Source: Streptomyces sp. NRRL F-5630
GTDB lineage: Bacteria; Actinomycetota; Actinomycetes; Streptomycetales; Streptomycetaceae
NCBI RefSeq assembly: GCF_000719475.1
Contig: NZ_JOGO01000017.1
Span: 1 to 64,000 of the forward strand
Length of the DNA stretch: 64,000 nt
Direction: 5' to 3'
Part shown: piece by piece, positions 1 through 9,069 of the stretch
How positions within the stretch are numbered: the stretch's first letter is position 1
Layout: each line of letters begins with the position of its first letter
Position numbers and translations under genes: made by a program
Notes under the pieces: model-generated
Seen by the model: only the letters and a program-made list of their open reading frames with translations
What the model was told of the DNA's origin: nothing
Database searches by the model: none

Positions 1-98
1 CCGCACGACCCGCCGGACCGCCCCGCCCCCCCGCCCCCCGGGCCGGTCGGACGCCCCCCGCCTCTCCCCCGTTCCCCCTCCCACGAAGGAAGCCGGCC

Positions 99-1520
99 AT
101 GCCGCGTTGGCGCATACCCGTCCCCCGGCCGCAGGCCGCACGGACGGCCTCCGCAGGCCCCCTCGCCCGTACGACCGCCGCGAGCGCCCGGCGCCGCGCC
201 GTGGTCCCGCTCGCCGGGCTCGCGAGCGCCGCGCTCGTCCTCACCGGCTGCGCGAACCCGAGCACGGGGAGCGCGGACGACGATCCGGCCAAGCCCGTCA
301 CGATCTCGTTCTGGCACGGCTGGTCGGCCCCCGGCGAGGTCAAGGCGATCAACGACTCGATCGCCCGCTTCGAGAAGCTGCACCCGAACATCCACGTGCG
401 GGCGACCGGCAATGTCAGTGACGCCACGATCAACCAGGCGCTGCGCGCGGGGGGTTCGAAGGCCCCGGACGTCGTGACCTCCTTCACGACGAACAACGTG
501 GGGCAGTACTGCTCCTCGGGCATGTGGGTCGCTCTCGACCCGTTCCTGAAGAAGAACGGGATCGACAAGAAGAAGGTCTTCCCGAAGACGCTGCTCGACT
601 ACACGCAGTACGAGGGCACCCAGTGCGCCCTGCCGCTGCTCGCCGACGCGTACGGGATGTACTACAACAAGGACCTCTTCAAGGCGGCGGGGATCTCCCG
701 GCCGCCGCGCACGATCTCGGAGATGAAGGCGGACGCCGCCAAGCTCACCGAGAAGAACGCCGACGGGACGCTCAAGCGTGCCGGGTTCATGCCCAACTTC
801 CGGCTGTACCAGAACAGTCCCGACCGGATGTTCGCGCAGTGGGGCCCCGAGTACTTCACCGAGGACGGCAAGGCCCGGCTCGCCGACGAGCCGAAGACGT
901 ACGCGTTCTACAAGGCGATGGACGAGATCTCGCAGGCGCAGGGCGGCTACGGGAAACTGGAGCGCCTGCGCGGCACCTTCGGCGACGAGATGTCCGCGCA
1001 GAACGGCTTCCTCACGCAGAAGCTCGCGATGCACCTCGACGGCGAGTGGCGCGGTCTCATGCTCGACGAGGCGAAAGCGGCGTTCGACTGGGGCGTCGCC
1101 CCCCTCCCCGTACCGGACGACCAGGCCGACACCTACGGGCGCGGCTACCTGACCGGGACCGTCGCGGGCGTGGCGCACAGCAGCAAGCACCAGAACGCGG
1201 CCTTCGAGCTGGTCAAGTACCTGACCACGGACACCGAGCAGGTCGTGGCCTTCGCCAACGCGATCCACAACGTGCCCTCGACCTTCGCGGCGCTCACGTC
1301 GCCGAAGCTCGACGCGGATCCCGCCTTCCAGCAGTTCCTCAAGATCGCCCAGAACCCGCACAGTCAGGCGATCCCGCCCTCCAACAACGGCGGGCAGTAC
1401 ATCACCTCCCTCCAGGATTTCTCGTACTCGGTCGAGGAGGGCAAGGTCCGCAACCTCAAGAAGGGGCTTGAGGACCTGGACCACCAGATCGACGCCGACA
1501 ACCTCCAGTCCGAGAACTGA
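99..1520 (+). CDS. csnE: Sugar ABC transporter substrate-binding lipoprotein (CsnE-like)
   Basis: Extracellular solute-binding protein of a carbohydrate ABC importer, 473 aa. An arginine-rich N-region leads into a hydrophobic stretch and a lipobox LTGC, so Cys51 is the likely lipidation site and the mature protein sits on the outer face of the membrane. The ATG has GAAGGAAG at good spacing, although 50 residues before the Cys is long for a lipoprotein signal. It heads five closely packed genes: this protein, two permeases, a GH4 glycosidase and a BadF-type sugar kinase. That order matches csnEFGHK of Streptomyces, used for chitosan oligosaccharides; the ROK repressor gene csnR would lie just left of the window. 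No ATPase is encoded here, and the shared ATPase MsiK is the usual partner in this genus. Family assignment is firm; the substrate is inferred from gene order. Confidence 0.85.
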   Translation: MPRWRIPVPRPQAARTASAGPLARTTAASARRRAVVPLAGLASAALVLTGCANPSTGSADDDPAKPVTISFWHGWSAPGEVKAINDSIARFEKLHPNIHVRATGNVSDATINQALRAGGSKAPDVVTSFTTNNVGQYCSSGMWVALDPFLKKNGIDKKKVFPKTLLDYTQYEGTQCALPLLADAYGMYYNKDLFKAAGISRPPRTISEMKADAAKLTEKNADGTLKRAGFMPNFRLYQNSPDRMFAQWGPEYFTEDGKARLADEPKTYAFYKAMDEISQAQGGYGKLERLRGTFGDEMSAQNGFLTQKLAMHLDGEWRGLMLDEAKAAFDWGVAPLPVPDDQADTYGRGYLTGTVAGVAHSSKHQNAAFELVKYLTTDTEQVVAFANAIHNVPSTFAALTSPKLDADPAFQQFLKIAQNPHSQAIPPSNNGGQYITSLQDFSYSVEEGKVRNLKKGLEDLDHQIDADNLQSEN

Positions 1521-1531
1521 GGCAGCGAACC

Positions 1532-2575
1532 ATGGCACTCTCCTTCCCGGCCGGACGGGCCGGCACCAAGGACGGCACGGGCGACGGCCCCGAGGCCGGC
1601 ACGCTCCGGAAGGGCACGCCTCCGCACGGCAGGCCCCGTGACAGCGCGCCCCTGCGCCGCAAGAAGAACCGCGCGCGACTGCGCACGGTCGGATTCCTCT
1701 CCCCGTGGCTCATCGGGTTCTCGGTCTTCTTCGCTTATCCGCTGATCGCGACCGTCTACTTCTCGTTCATGCACTACAACCAGATCAAGTCCCCGACGTT
1801 CGTGGGGCTGAAGAACTGGAAGTACGTGTTCACGGAGATGCCGCTCTTCGGCCCCTCCCTGTGGAACACGCTGTGGCTCGTCGTGGTCATGGTGGCGCTG
1901 CGGGTGGTCTTCGGGCTCGGCATCGGCCTGCTCGTCACGAAGATCAAGTCCGGCGTCGGCGTGTTCCGGACGATTTTCTACCTGCCCTACCTCGCCCCGC
2001 CCGTCGCGGCCACGGTCGCCTTCGTCTTCCTGCTCAACCCGTCCACGGGGCCGGTCAACGAGCTGCTCGGCCACCTCGGCATCGACGCGCCGACGTGGTT
2101 CAACGACCCGCACTGGTCGAAGCCGTCCCTCGTGATGCTCTCGCTGTGGGGCATCGGCGACCTGATGGTCATCTTCATGGCGGCGCTGCTCGACGTGCCG
2201 AAGGAGCAGTACGAGGCGGCCGAGCTGGACGGCGCGAACGCGCTCAGCAAGTTCCGCTACGTGACGTGGCCGTCGATCACGCCGATCGTGATGTTCGCCG
2301 TGGTCACGGGCGTCGTGCAGACGATGCAGTACTACACGCAGGCACTCGTGGCCGGGAAGCTCGCCTCCGGCGTCAACATCGGCCCCGGTTCGGTCATCCA
2401 GCCCGGATACCCGGATCACTCGACCATCACGGTCCCCCAGCTCGTCTACTCGATGGGCTTCCAGAACTTCAACACCGGCGCCGCGTGCGTGCTCTCGCTC
2501 GTGCTCTTCGCCATCGCCATGGCCGTCACCCTGCTGCTCATGCGCAAGAGCACCGGCCTGCTGACGGAGGACTGA
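1532..2575 (+). CDS. csnF: Sugar ABC transporter permease (CsnF-like)
   Basis: Integral membrane permease of the MalF type, 347 aa. About 55 hydrophilic, positively charged residues precede the first membrane span (PWLIGFSVFFAYPLIATVYF), which suits an inside N-terminus. Further hydrophobic spans follow, and a cytoplasmic EAA loop (EAAELDGANALSKF, near residues 228-242) is the docking site for the ATPase. The gene starts 11 nt after the binding-protein stop and is followed after 3 nt by the second permease, so the two subunits are co-translated. With the next gene it should form the heterodimeric channel of the sugar importer. Choice of csnF rather than another sugar permease rests on operon order. 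Confidence 0.85.
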   Translation: MALSFPAGRAGTKDGTGDGPEAGTLRKGTPPHGRPRDSAPLRRKKNRARLRTVGFLSPWLIGFSVFFAYPLIATVYFSFMHYNQIKSPTFVGLKNWKYVFTEMPLFGPSLWNTLWLVVVMVALRVVFGLGIGLLVTKIKSGVGVFRTIFYLPYLAPPVAATVAFVFLLNPSTGPVNELLGHLGIDAPTWFNDPHWSKPSLVMLSLWGIGDLMVIFMAALLDVPKEQYEAAELDGANALSKFRYVTWPSITPIVMFAVVTGVVQTMQYYTQALVAGKLASGVNIGPGSVIQPGYPDHSTITVPQLVYSMGFQNFNTGAACVLSLVLFAIAMAVTLLLMRKSTGLLTED

Positions 2576-2578
2576 CCC

Positions 2579-3484
2579 ATGACCTCGACCACTTTGAACG
2601 CGCCGGTCCAGGCATCCGCCGGGAACACGGAGACGGTCCGCGCGCCGCGGGCGGGCAGGCGCAAGAGGGCGCTCCACTTCATCGCCGTGCACACGGTCGC
2701 GATCGCCGTGGCCCTGCTCTTCATCCTGCCGTTCGTCTTCGTCTTCCTGACCTCGGTGATGAGCGACAGCCAGGCGATGAGCGGCGACCTGTGGCCCAGC
2801 TCCTGGCACTGGGACAACTACACGAAGGTCTTCCACACCGACGGCTTCCTGACCTGGTGGAGGAACTCGATCGTCTACGCGGTGGCCGGGACCCTCTTCA
2901 CGGTCTGCTCCTCCGTGCCGGTCGCCTACGCCCTCGCGAAGTTCCGCTTCCGGGGCCGCAAGACGGCGATGATCATGGTGATCTCGACGATGATGCTGCC
3001 CCCGCAGGTCATCGTGATCCCGATGTACCTCGTGTGGGCGCAGCAGTTCCACCTCTCCGGCTCGCTGTGGCCGCTCATCATCCCGATGGCCTTCGGCGAC
3101 GCGTACTCGATCTTCCTGCTCCGCCAGTTCCTCCTGACGATCCCGAAGGAGTACATGGAGTCGGCGCGGGTGGACGGCTGCGGCGAGTTCAAGACCCTCG
3201 TCAAGGTCATCGTCCCGATGGCCAAGCCCGGGATCGCCGCCGTGGCGCTCTTCCAGTTCTTCTACTGCTGGAACGACTACTTCGGCCCGCAGATCTACGC
3301 GGCGCAGAACCCCGGCGCCTGGACGCTCAGCTACGGACTCGAATCGTTCAAGAGCGCACACGCCGTGAACTGGAACATGACGATGGCGGCCACGCTGCTG
3401 ATCATGGCGCCCGTCGTCATCGTCTTCTTCTTCGCACAGAAAGCCTTCGTCGAAGGCGTCACTCTCACCGGGGTCAAGGGCTGA
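2579..3484 (+). CDS. csnG: Sugar ABC transporter permease (CsnG-like)
   Basis: Second integral membrane permease (MalG type), 301 aa. After a short basic N-terminus there is a first span around residues 37-60, and about six spans in total. The EAA loop reads ESARVDGCGEFKTLVKVIVP, near residues 193-212, and would contact the importing ATPase from the cytoplasm. It starts 3 nt after the previous permease. The 30-nt gap to the GH4 gene that follows carries a ribosome site but no obvious terminator. The C-terminus (FFAQKAFVEGVTLTGVKG) is typical of this family. The assignment to an oligosaccharide importer is from context. Confidence 0.85.
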   Translation: MTSTTLNAPVQASAGNTETVRAPRAGRRKRALHFIAVHTVAIAVALLFILPFVFVFLTSVMSDSQAMSGDLWPSSWHWDNYTKVFHTDGFLTWWRNSIVYAVAGTLFTVCSSVPVAYALAKFRFRGRKTAMIMVISTMMLPPQVIVIPMYLVWAQQFHLSGSLWPLIIPMAFGDAYSIFLLRQFLLTIPKEYMESARVDGCGEFKTLVKVIVPMAKPGIAAVALFQFFYCWNDYFGPQIYAAQNPGAWTLSYGLESFKSAHAVNWNMTMAATLLIMAPVVIVFFFAQKAFVEGVTLTGVKG

Positions 3485-3514
3485 CGCCCACCCCGAGCAA
3501 AGGGCTGAGAACCA

Positions 3515-4801
3515 ATGAAGCTCACCGTGGTCGGCGGCGGATCGACCTATACCCCCGAACTCATCGACGGCTTCGCCCGCCTGCGCGACACCCTGCCCAT
3601 CGAGGAACTGGTCCTGGTCGACCCGGCCGCCGACCGGCTCGCGCTGGTCGGCGGCCTCGCCCGGCGCATCTTCGCCAAGCAGGGCCACCCCGGCAGGATC
3701 GTCACCACCTCGGACCTGGACGCGGGGGTCGAGGGCGCGGACGCCGTGCTGATCCAGCTCCGCGTCGGCGGCCAGGCGGCCCGCGACCAGGACGAGACGT
3801 GGCCCCTCGACTGCGGCTGCGTCGGCCAGGAGACCACCGGCGCGGGCGGCCTCGCCAAGGCCCTGCGCACCGTGCCCGTCGTGCTCGACATCGCCGAGCG
3901 CGTGCGCCGCGCCAACCCGAACGCGTGGATCATCGACTTCACCAACCCGGTCGGCATCGTCACGCGCGCCCTGCTCACCGCCGGGCACAAGGCGGTCGGC
4001 CTGTGCAACGTGGCGATCGGATTCCAGCGCAAGTTCGCCCGCTTGCTCGACGTCGCCCCCTCCGAGGTCCACCTCGACCACGTCGGCCTCAACCACCTCA
4101 CGTGGGAGCTGGGTGCCCGGCTCGGCGGCCCCGAGGGCGAGGACGTGCTGCCGAAACTGCTCACCGAGCACCTCGACGCGATCGCCGGGGACCTGCACAT
4201 GCCGCGCGAGGTCGTCACGCGCCTCGGCGTCGTCCCCTCGTACTACCTGCGGTACTACTACCAGCACGACGCCGTCGTGCGGGAGCAGCGCACCAAGCCG
4301 ACGCGCGCCTCCGAGGTCGCCGCGATGGAGAAGCGGCTCTTGGAGATGTACGGGGACCCGAAACTCGACGTGAAGCCCGAACTGCTCGCCAAGCGCGGCG
4401 GGGCCTACTACTCCGAGGCCGCCGTCGATCTCGCCGCCGGCCTGCTGGGCCGCTCGGCGGACGGCATGGCGACGGGCGGCTCGCCGTACCAGGTCGTCAA
4501 CACCTTCAACAAGGGCACGTTGCCCTTCCTCCCCGACGACGCCGTCATCGAGGTGCAGGCGAGCATCGACGCGACCGGCGCGACCCCGCTGCCCGTGCCC
4601 GCGCTCGACCCGCAGTACGCCGGGCTCATCGCGCACACCACCGCGTACGAGAACCTGGCACTCGAAGCGGCGCTGCACGGCAGCCGCGACGCCGTCTTCA
4701 AGGCGCTCCTCGCGCACCCGCTGGTCGGCCAGATCGAGTACGCGGAGAAGCTCACGGACGAGCTGATCGCGCACAACAGGGAGCACCTGGCGTGGGCCTG
4801 A
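3515..4801 (+). CDS. csnH: GH4 family glycosidase (6-phospho-beta-glucosidase type, CsnH-like)
   Basis: Cytoplasmic NAD- and metal-dependent glycoside hydrolase of family 4, 428 aa. The N-terminus MKLTVVGGGSTYTPELIDGF is the family's dinucleotide-binding signature. The metal-ligand region is present as LCNVAIG with Cys164 and LNHLTW with His194. The usual family form is CNVPIG, so proline has become alanine here. GH4 enzymes cleave by an oxidation-elimination route, often on 6-phosphosugars. No PTS component lies nearby; the adjacent kinase could phosphorylate imported sugar instead. Its stop lies inside the start of the kinase gene (10-nt overlap), indicating coupling. In the csn operon this position is csnH. 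The true substrate is not shown by sequence. Confidence 0.85.
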   Translation: MKLTVVGGGSTYTPELIDGFARLRDTLPIEELVLVDPAADRLALVGGLARRIFAKQGHPGRIVTTSDLDAGVEGADAVLIQLRVGGQAARDQDETWPLDCGCVGQETTGAGGLAKALRTVPVVLDIAERVRRANPNAWIIDFTNPVGIVTRALLTAGHKAVGLCNVAIGFQRKFARLLDVAPSEVHLDHVGLNHLTWELGARLGGPEGEDVLPKLLTEHLDAIAGDLHMPREVVTRLGVVPSYYLRYYYQHDAVVREQRTKPTRASEVAAMEKRLLEMYGDPKLDVKPELLAKRGGAYYSEAAVDLAAGLLGRSADGMATGGSPYQVVNTFNKGTLPFLPDDAVIEVQASIDATGATPLPVPALDPQYAGLIAHTTAYENLALEAALHGSRDAVFKALLAHPLVGQIEYAEKLTDELIAHNREHLAWA

Positions 4802-5847
4802 GCACATCCGGCGCGCATCGGGCCGCCGTCCTGGCGATCGACGCGGGCAACAGCAAGACCGACGTCACCGTGGTCGCCGAGGACGGGTCCGTCCTCGGGG
4901 CGGCGCGCGGCGGCGGGTTCCAGCCGCCCGTGATCGGGGTGGAACCGGCGATCGGCATCCTCCACGAGATCGTCGCGCGCGCCTTCGCCGAGGCGGGCCT
5001 GCCCGTCACCGGCGGGGCGCGGCACACCTCCGCGTGCCTGGCCAACGCCGATCTGCCGGTCGAGGAGGCCGAACTGGCCGCCGCGATAGAGGAGCGCGGC
5101 TGGAGCGCGAGCACGAGCGTGTACAACGACACCTTCGCGGTGCTGCGGGCGGGGCTCCTGGAGGACGCCGATCCGCGCGGGGTCGCCGTGGTGTGCGGTG
5201 CGGGCGTCAACTGCGCCGGGATGCACCCCGACGGCCGGACCGCCCGCTTCCCCGCGATCGGGAAGATATCCGGGGACTGGGGCGGTGGCGGGGGCCTCGC
5301 CGAGGAGGCGCTGTGGTTCGCCGCGCGCGCCGAGGACGGGCGCGGCGAACCGACCGCGCTGGCGCGGGAGCTGCCCGCGTACTTCGGGCTCGACTCGATG
5401 TACGCGCTCATCGAGGCGTTCCACCGCGGGCGGCTCGCCTACGGGCGGCGCCACGAGCTGAACCCGGTGCTCTTCTCGACGGCCGCCGCCGGTGACGCGA
5501 TCGCCTCGGCGATCGTGGAGCGCATGGCGGAGGAGGTCGTCGTCATGGCGACCGTCTCGCTCGGCAAGCTCGGGCTGCTCGACGAGGAGGTCCCCGTCCT
5601 GCTCGGGGGCGGCATCCTCGCCGCGCGCCACCCGCAGCTCAACGGGCGCATCGAGGAACTGCTCGCCGCGCGCGCGCCGCGCGCGGTGGCGCGCGTGGTC
5701 CAGGAGCCTCCCGTGCTCGGCGCGGCCCTCCTCGGTCTCGACCACCTCGCGGCGCCGACCGACGCGCACCGCACGGTCCGCGCGCACTACGCGCGGGGGC
5801 CGAAGGCGGCGGCGTCCTCGGCCGCCACCTCGGCCGCCGGGGCCTGA
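4792..5847 (+). CDS. csnK: BadF/BadG-type sugar kinase (N-acetylglucosamine kinase-like, CsnK-like)
   Basis: Sugar kinase of the ASKHA fold, BadF/BadG/BcrA/BcrD family, 351 aa. The GTG start overlaps the end of the GH4 gene; upstream codons in this frame are not coding. Residues AIDAGNSKTDVTVV near the N-terminus form phosphate loop 1. Later come VVCGAGVNCAG and KISGDWGGGGG, and the C-terminal half keeps VLLGGGILAA, the adenosine-binding segment. The family includes glucosamine and N-acetylglucosamine kinases, which fits degradation of amino-sugar oligomers taken up by the importer. The tail after residue 335 is Ala-rich low complexity. It closes the operon and is followed by a hairpin terminator. 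Confidence 0.8.
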   Translation: MGLSTSGAHRAAVLAIDAGNSKTDVTVVAEDGSVLGAARGGGFQPPVIGVEPAIGILHEIVARAFAEAGLPVTGGARHTSACLANADLPVEEAELAAAIEERGWSASTSVYNDTFAVLRAGLLEDADPRGVAVVCGAGVNCAGMHPDGRTARFPAIGKISGDWGGGGGLAEEALWFAARAEDGRGEPTALARELPAYFGLDSMYALIEAFHRGRLAYGRRHELNPVLFSTAAAGDAIASAIVERMAEEVVVMATVSLGKLGLLDEEVPVLLGGGILAARHPQLNGRIEELLAARAPRAVARVVQEPPVLGAALLGLDHLAAPTDAHRTVRAHYARGPKAAASSAATSAAGA

Positions 5848-5872
5848 GCGGCCATCAACTCCCCCTCCTGTC

Positions 5873-5902
5873 ACGGCCGTCCCGTTCGCGCGGGGCGGCC
5901 GT
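5873..5902 (+). terminator. Hairpin terminator after the sugar operon
   Basis: Inverted repeat with 12-base arms (ACGGCCGTCCCG and CGGGGCGGCCGT, one T/G wobble) around a 6-base loop, 26 nt after the kinase stop and followed by a short T-containing stretch. It is the natural end of the csn-like transcript. Confidence 0.6.
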
Positions 5903-6178
5903 TCACTTGTTCGGGTGACGCGGGAGCGGCGGGGAACCGGGCGCGCGGCTCCGTTCGTATGGGAGAGCGAGTGGCACGCACGGTTGTACGGAGCGGCGCC
6001 ACCGTACGGGGTCCCGGTGACCCCGGAGCGCGGGGGCGCATGCGCCGGTCGTTTTCCACGGGTTCGCCCGTGAACGCCGGGGCGGGCGGTACGCGATGGG
6101 GGGAACGCCGTGTTTCCCGGGGCCGCCGGGGGACATACTGGCGCCCGGCAACCGACAGGACCGACGGGGGAGGTCGAC
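5903..6178. other. Intergenic region between sugar operon and signalling locus
   Basis: With the terminator before it, this is a 331-base gap without a gene. The promoter of the signalling locus should be here. The only suggestion of one is CATACT at 6134-6139 with TGTTTC 17 bases upstream, which is weak. No repeats or conserved reading frame were seen. Confidence 0.4.
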
Positions 6179-7711
6179 GTGGCACAACGGCGAAAGGGCG
6201 GCGCGGCGCCGCCGGGCCGCCCGGGCGCGGTGAGCGCCGTCGAGGCGGAGGGGTATGTCCCGGTGCCATCCCAGGGCGGGCCGGTCGCTCCGGCCCCCGT
6301 GGTCCCCGGCGCCCCGCCCGTCCCCGTGCCACCCCGCCGGACGGCGCTCGCCGAGGGCTTCGACCGGGTGCGCCGCGGCGCCGCCACCGCACCGGGACGG
6401 CTGCGCCTCATCGGCGCGGGACTCGCCCTGCTGCTCCTCGCCTTCGGCGCGGTGAGCGCCTGGCAGACCTCCTCGCGGGCGGCGGCGGCCGACCACGTGC
6501 TGACGGGGAGCCAGCCGCTCACCACCGAGGCCGCCACGCTCTACCGGAGCCTCGCCGACGCGGACACGACCGCGTCCACCGGTTTCCTCTCGGGGCACGG
6601 ACAGGTACCGGCGGACGTCAGGAAGAGCTACGACGCCGACATCGAGCGCGCCTCCGAGATGCTCGCCGTGGCGGCGGGCCGACGCGGCCTGAGCGCCTCC
6701 TCCTCGGCGTCCCTCGCCCGGCTCAACTCGCAACTCCCGGTCTACACCGCGCAGATACAGAACGCGCAGACGTACAACCGCCAGCTCGTCCCGCTCGGCG
6801 GCGCCTGGCTGCGGCACGCGAGCGACCTCATGCAGAAGACGATGCTCCCGGAGGCGGAGCGGCTCTGGCAGGCGGAGAACGACCGCCTCGCCCGCGACTA
6901 CGACACCGCGACCCCGTACCCCTGGCTCGCGATCGGCCTCGGCGTGCTCGCCCTCGCCGCCCTCGGCGGCGCCCAGTACCGCGACTACCGGCGGACGAAC
7001 CGGGTGTTCAACACGGGGCTCGTGGCCGCGGGCACGGCGGCGCTCGTCCTGCTCGCCTGGATGGTCACCGGCCACACCGTGGCCCGGCAGCACCTCATGA
7101 CCTCGCGGTCGAGCGGCGTCGCCTCCCTCACGGTCCTCAACGAGGCCCGCATCGCCGCCCTCAAGGCCCGCGCGGGCGAGAACCTGACTCTCGTCAACCG
7201 GGGCGCGAAGGTCAGGAAGATCCAGCGGGGCGACGAGCAGGTGGAGATCGACGCCTACGAATACACGTACCAGGAGGAGGCCGGGCTCCTCGACGGCACG
7301 CGCGACGCGAGCGGTGAGAAGCCCCGGCAGAACCTCCTCGCCGAGGCCGCGCGGCGCGCGGACAGCCCGGCGGGACGCTCGGCGGTCGCCCGGGCCCGCG
7401 AGGCCGCGCGCGCCTGGCGCACCCTGCACACCTCGGCGAGGAAGGCGGACGACAGCGGCGACTACGCCAAGGCGCTCGGGATGGTGCTCGGCGGCGACCC
7501 GGACGTCCCGAAGCCGGCCTCGCGGCTCTTCCAGGGCATGGACGACGCGCTGGCCGAGGGGATCGCGACCGAGGAGCGCGACTTCAGGACGGCCGCGCGC
7601 ACGGGGGTGGACGCCTTCACCGGGATCACGCTCGCCGCGGGCGTCCTCTCCGTGCTCGGCGCGCTCGGCGCCCTGCTCGGTGTCGGCAGGCGTCTTTCGG
7701 AGTACCGATGA
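6179..7711 (+). CDS. glnX: Four-helix membrane protein, GlnX-like sensor partner of PknG
   Basis: Membrane protein of 510 aa with four predicted spans near residues 75-95, 246-267, 278-299 and 480-503. Two large hydrophilic segments (about 96-245 and 300-479) would lie outside the cell. The GTG at 6179 is chosen because GGGGGAGG precedes it; an ATG 69 nt earlier lacks a ribosome site. The next gene encodes an anchored family-3 solute-binding protein, overlapping by ATGA, and a PknG-type kinase lies downstream. In mycobacteria the same trio (GlnX, GlnH, PknG) senses extracellular aspartate and glutamate: GlnH binds the ligand, GlnX carries the signal across the membrane and PknG responds. Topology and neighbourhood both match; sequence identity could not be measured. 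Confidence 0.75.
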   Translation: MAQRRKGGAAPPGRPGAVSAVEAEGYVPVPSQGGPVAPAPVVPGAPPVPVPPRRTALAEGFDRVRRGAATAPGRLRLIGAGLALLLLAFGAVSAWQTSSRAAAADHVLTGSQPLTTEAATLYRSLADADTTASTGFLSGHGQVPADVRKSYDADIERASEMLAVAAGRRGLSASSSASLARLNSQLPVYTAQIQNAQTYNRQLVPLGGAWLRHASDLMQKTMLPEAERLWQAENDRLARDYDTATPYPWLAIGLGVLALAALGGAQYRDYRRTNRVFNTGLVAAGTAALVLLAWMVTGHTVARQHLMTSRSSGVASLTVLNEARIAALKARAGENLTLVNRGAKVRKIQRGDEQVEIDAYEYTYQEEAGLLDGTRDASGEKPRQNLLAEAARRADSPAGRSAVARAREAARAWRTLHTSARKADDSGDYAKALGMVLGGDPDVPKPASRLFQGMDDALAEGIATEERDFRTAARTGVDAFTGITLAAGVLSVLGALGALLGVGRRLSEYR

Positions 7712-8931
7712 GGGCGGGCGAAGGGGCCGGCGGAGCCCGGCGCGGACCGCTGCGGAGCGGGAGGAGGAACGACGTGCGGAACGAGGAGCGACGGCCGCCC
7801 GCCGCGGACGGGGCCGGGGAGACGACGGAGCGGCAGGTCCCGCCCCGGGGCGCGCGGCGAGGGGTCCGGCCGCGGGGCTGGGGCGGGATCGCGACCATGG
7901 CGGCTCTGTGCGCCCTCGCGGCGATCGGGGCGCTCTGCCTGCCGGAGGCGCGCGACGGGGCGCGGTCCTCGGCAGGCGACGGGGCCACGGCCGGTCCCCC
8001 ACGCGGCGGGACCACGGCGGGCTCCGCGCCCGCCGGAGCGGCCGGGTACCGCAGCGCGGACGGCTCCTGCCCGTACACGTACGACCGGAGTGCCTCGAAC
8101 AAGGACGACGGCGCGACCGTCGAGGAGATCAAGAGCCGCCAGAAGCATCCGGGGCTCCCCCGGGGCAAGCTCGTCGTGGGCGTGGACCAGAACAGCTACC
8201 GCTGGGGCTTCCGCAATCCGCAGCGGGACGGCAACAACGACATCGAGGGCTTCGACGTCGACCTCGCGCACGCCGTGGCGAAGGAGCTGCTCGGCGACCC
8301 GGACGCGCTGGTCCTGCGCGCCATCCCCACCAACCGGCGGGTCCGGGCCGTGGCGGACCACGAGGTGGACATGGTGGTGCGCACCATGACGATCACGTGC
8401 CGGCGCCTCAAGGACGTCAGCTTCTCCACGCCGTATTTCCGCACCACCCAGCGGATCATCGTCCCGCGCGGCTCCTCCGTCCGCGGCTTCGACGACTCCC
8501 TCGCGGGCAAGCGGCTGTGCAGCGCCGACGGTTCGACGGCCGAGAGCGTCCTCACGGAGGGGTTCGAGGACAGGGCCGAGCTGGTCACGGTGCCGAACCA
8601 GCTCGACTGCCTCGTCCGGTTGCAGCTCGGCGAGGTCGACGCACTCGTCACCGACGGGGCGCTCGGTGAAGGGCAGTTGGCGCAGGACCCCGGCCTGGAG
8701 ATGCGGGGCGGCCCCGACGAGAACGACCCGGCGGACCGGGACAGCCCCGCCTGGGAGTACTACGGCATCGCGATGAACCAGGACTCGCCGGAGCTGGTCG
8801 CCCGCGTCAACAAGGTCCTGGAGCACTTCCGCAAGGACCAGTGGCGGGCCACGTACGCGAAGTGGTTCGGCGCCGGTGGCAAGGCCGGGCCGCCGAAGGC
8901 GGACGTCAGGATCAGCCTCGGGACGCCGTGA
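7708..8931 (+). CDS. glnH: Anchored glutamate/aspartate-type binding protein, GlnH-like
   Basis: Family-3 solute-binding protein of 407 aa. The start codon overlaps the glnX-like stop (ATGA). A basic, disordered N-terminus precedes a hydrophobic segment (residues about 58-78), followed by a Gly/Ala linker and the binding fold from about residue 152 (KLVVGVDQNSYRWGF, then DIEGFDVDLAHAVAKELLG, a family signature). The hydrophobic segment ends in GALC, a poor lipobox, so an uncleaved signal anchor is more likely than a lipoprotein. No transporter permease or ATPase is adjacent, consistent with a sensor rather than an importer. The expected ligand, by analogy with mycobacterial GlnH, is an acidic amino acid. 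Confidence 0.8.
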   Translation: MRAGEGAGGARRGPLRSGRRNDVRNEERRPPAADGAGETTERQVPPRGARRGVRPRGWGGIATMAALCALAAIGALCLPEARDGARSSAGDGATAGPPRGGTTAGSAPAGAAGYRSADGSCPYTYDRSASNKDDGATVEEIKSRQKHPGLPRGKLVVGVDQNSYRWGFRNPQRDGNNDIEGFDVDLAHAVAKELLGDPDALVLRAIPTNRRVRAVADHEVDMVVRTMTITCRRLKDVSFSTPYFRTTQRIIVPRGSSVRGFDDSLAGKRLCSADGSTAESVLTEGFEDRAELVTVPNQLDCLVRLQLGEVDALVTDGALGEGQLAQDPGLEMRGGPDENDPADRDSPAWEYYGIAMNQDSPELVARVNKVLEHFRKDQWRATYAKWFGAGGKAGPPKADVRISLGTP

Positions 8932-9069
8932 GGAGGGACGCGCATGGAGTCGGGGGTCTCAGGGGCAGGGTGCAGGTGTGATCGCTGTGGCGGGTGTGCG
9001 GACCGGGCGGGGGCCGGGAGGCGCGTTCTGGGATGTGGCTCCGGCTGGGACCGGGCGGAAAGGAGTGCG

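Noticed and set aside
1364..5847. Very long open frames on the opposite strand (1147 codons) and in another plus frame (1380 codons) over the sugar operon
   Set aside because: They are low-complexity Arg/Ala/Gly translations typical of antisense or shifted frames in GC-rich DNA. Only the last part of the plus frame, from 4792, is a real gene.
7708..8931. Glutamate importer operon
   Set aside because: No permease or ATPase is adjacent; the kinase-linked context fits a sensor better.
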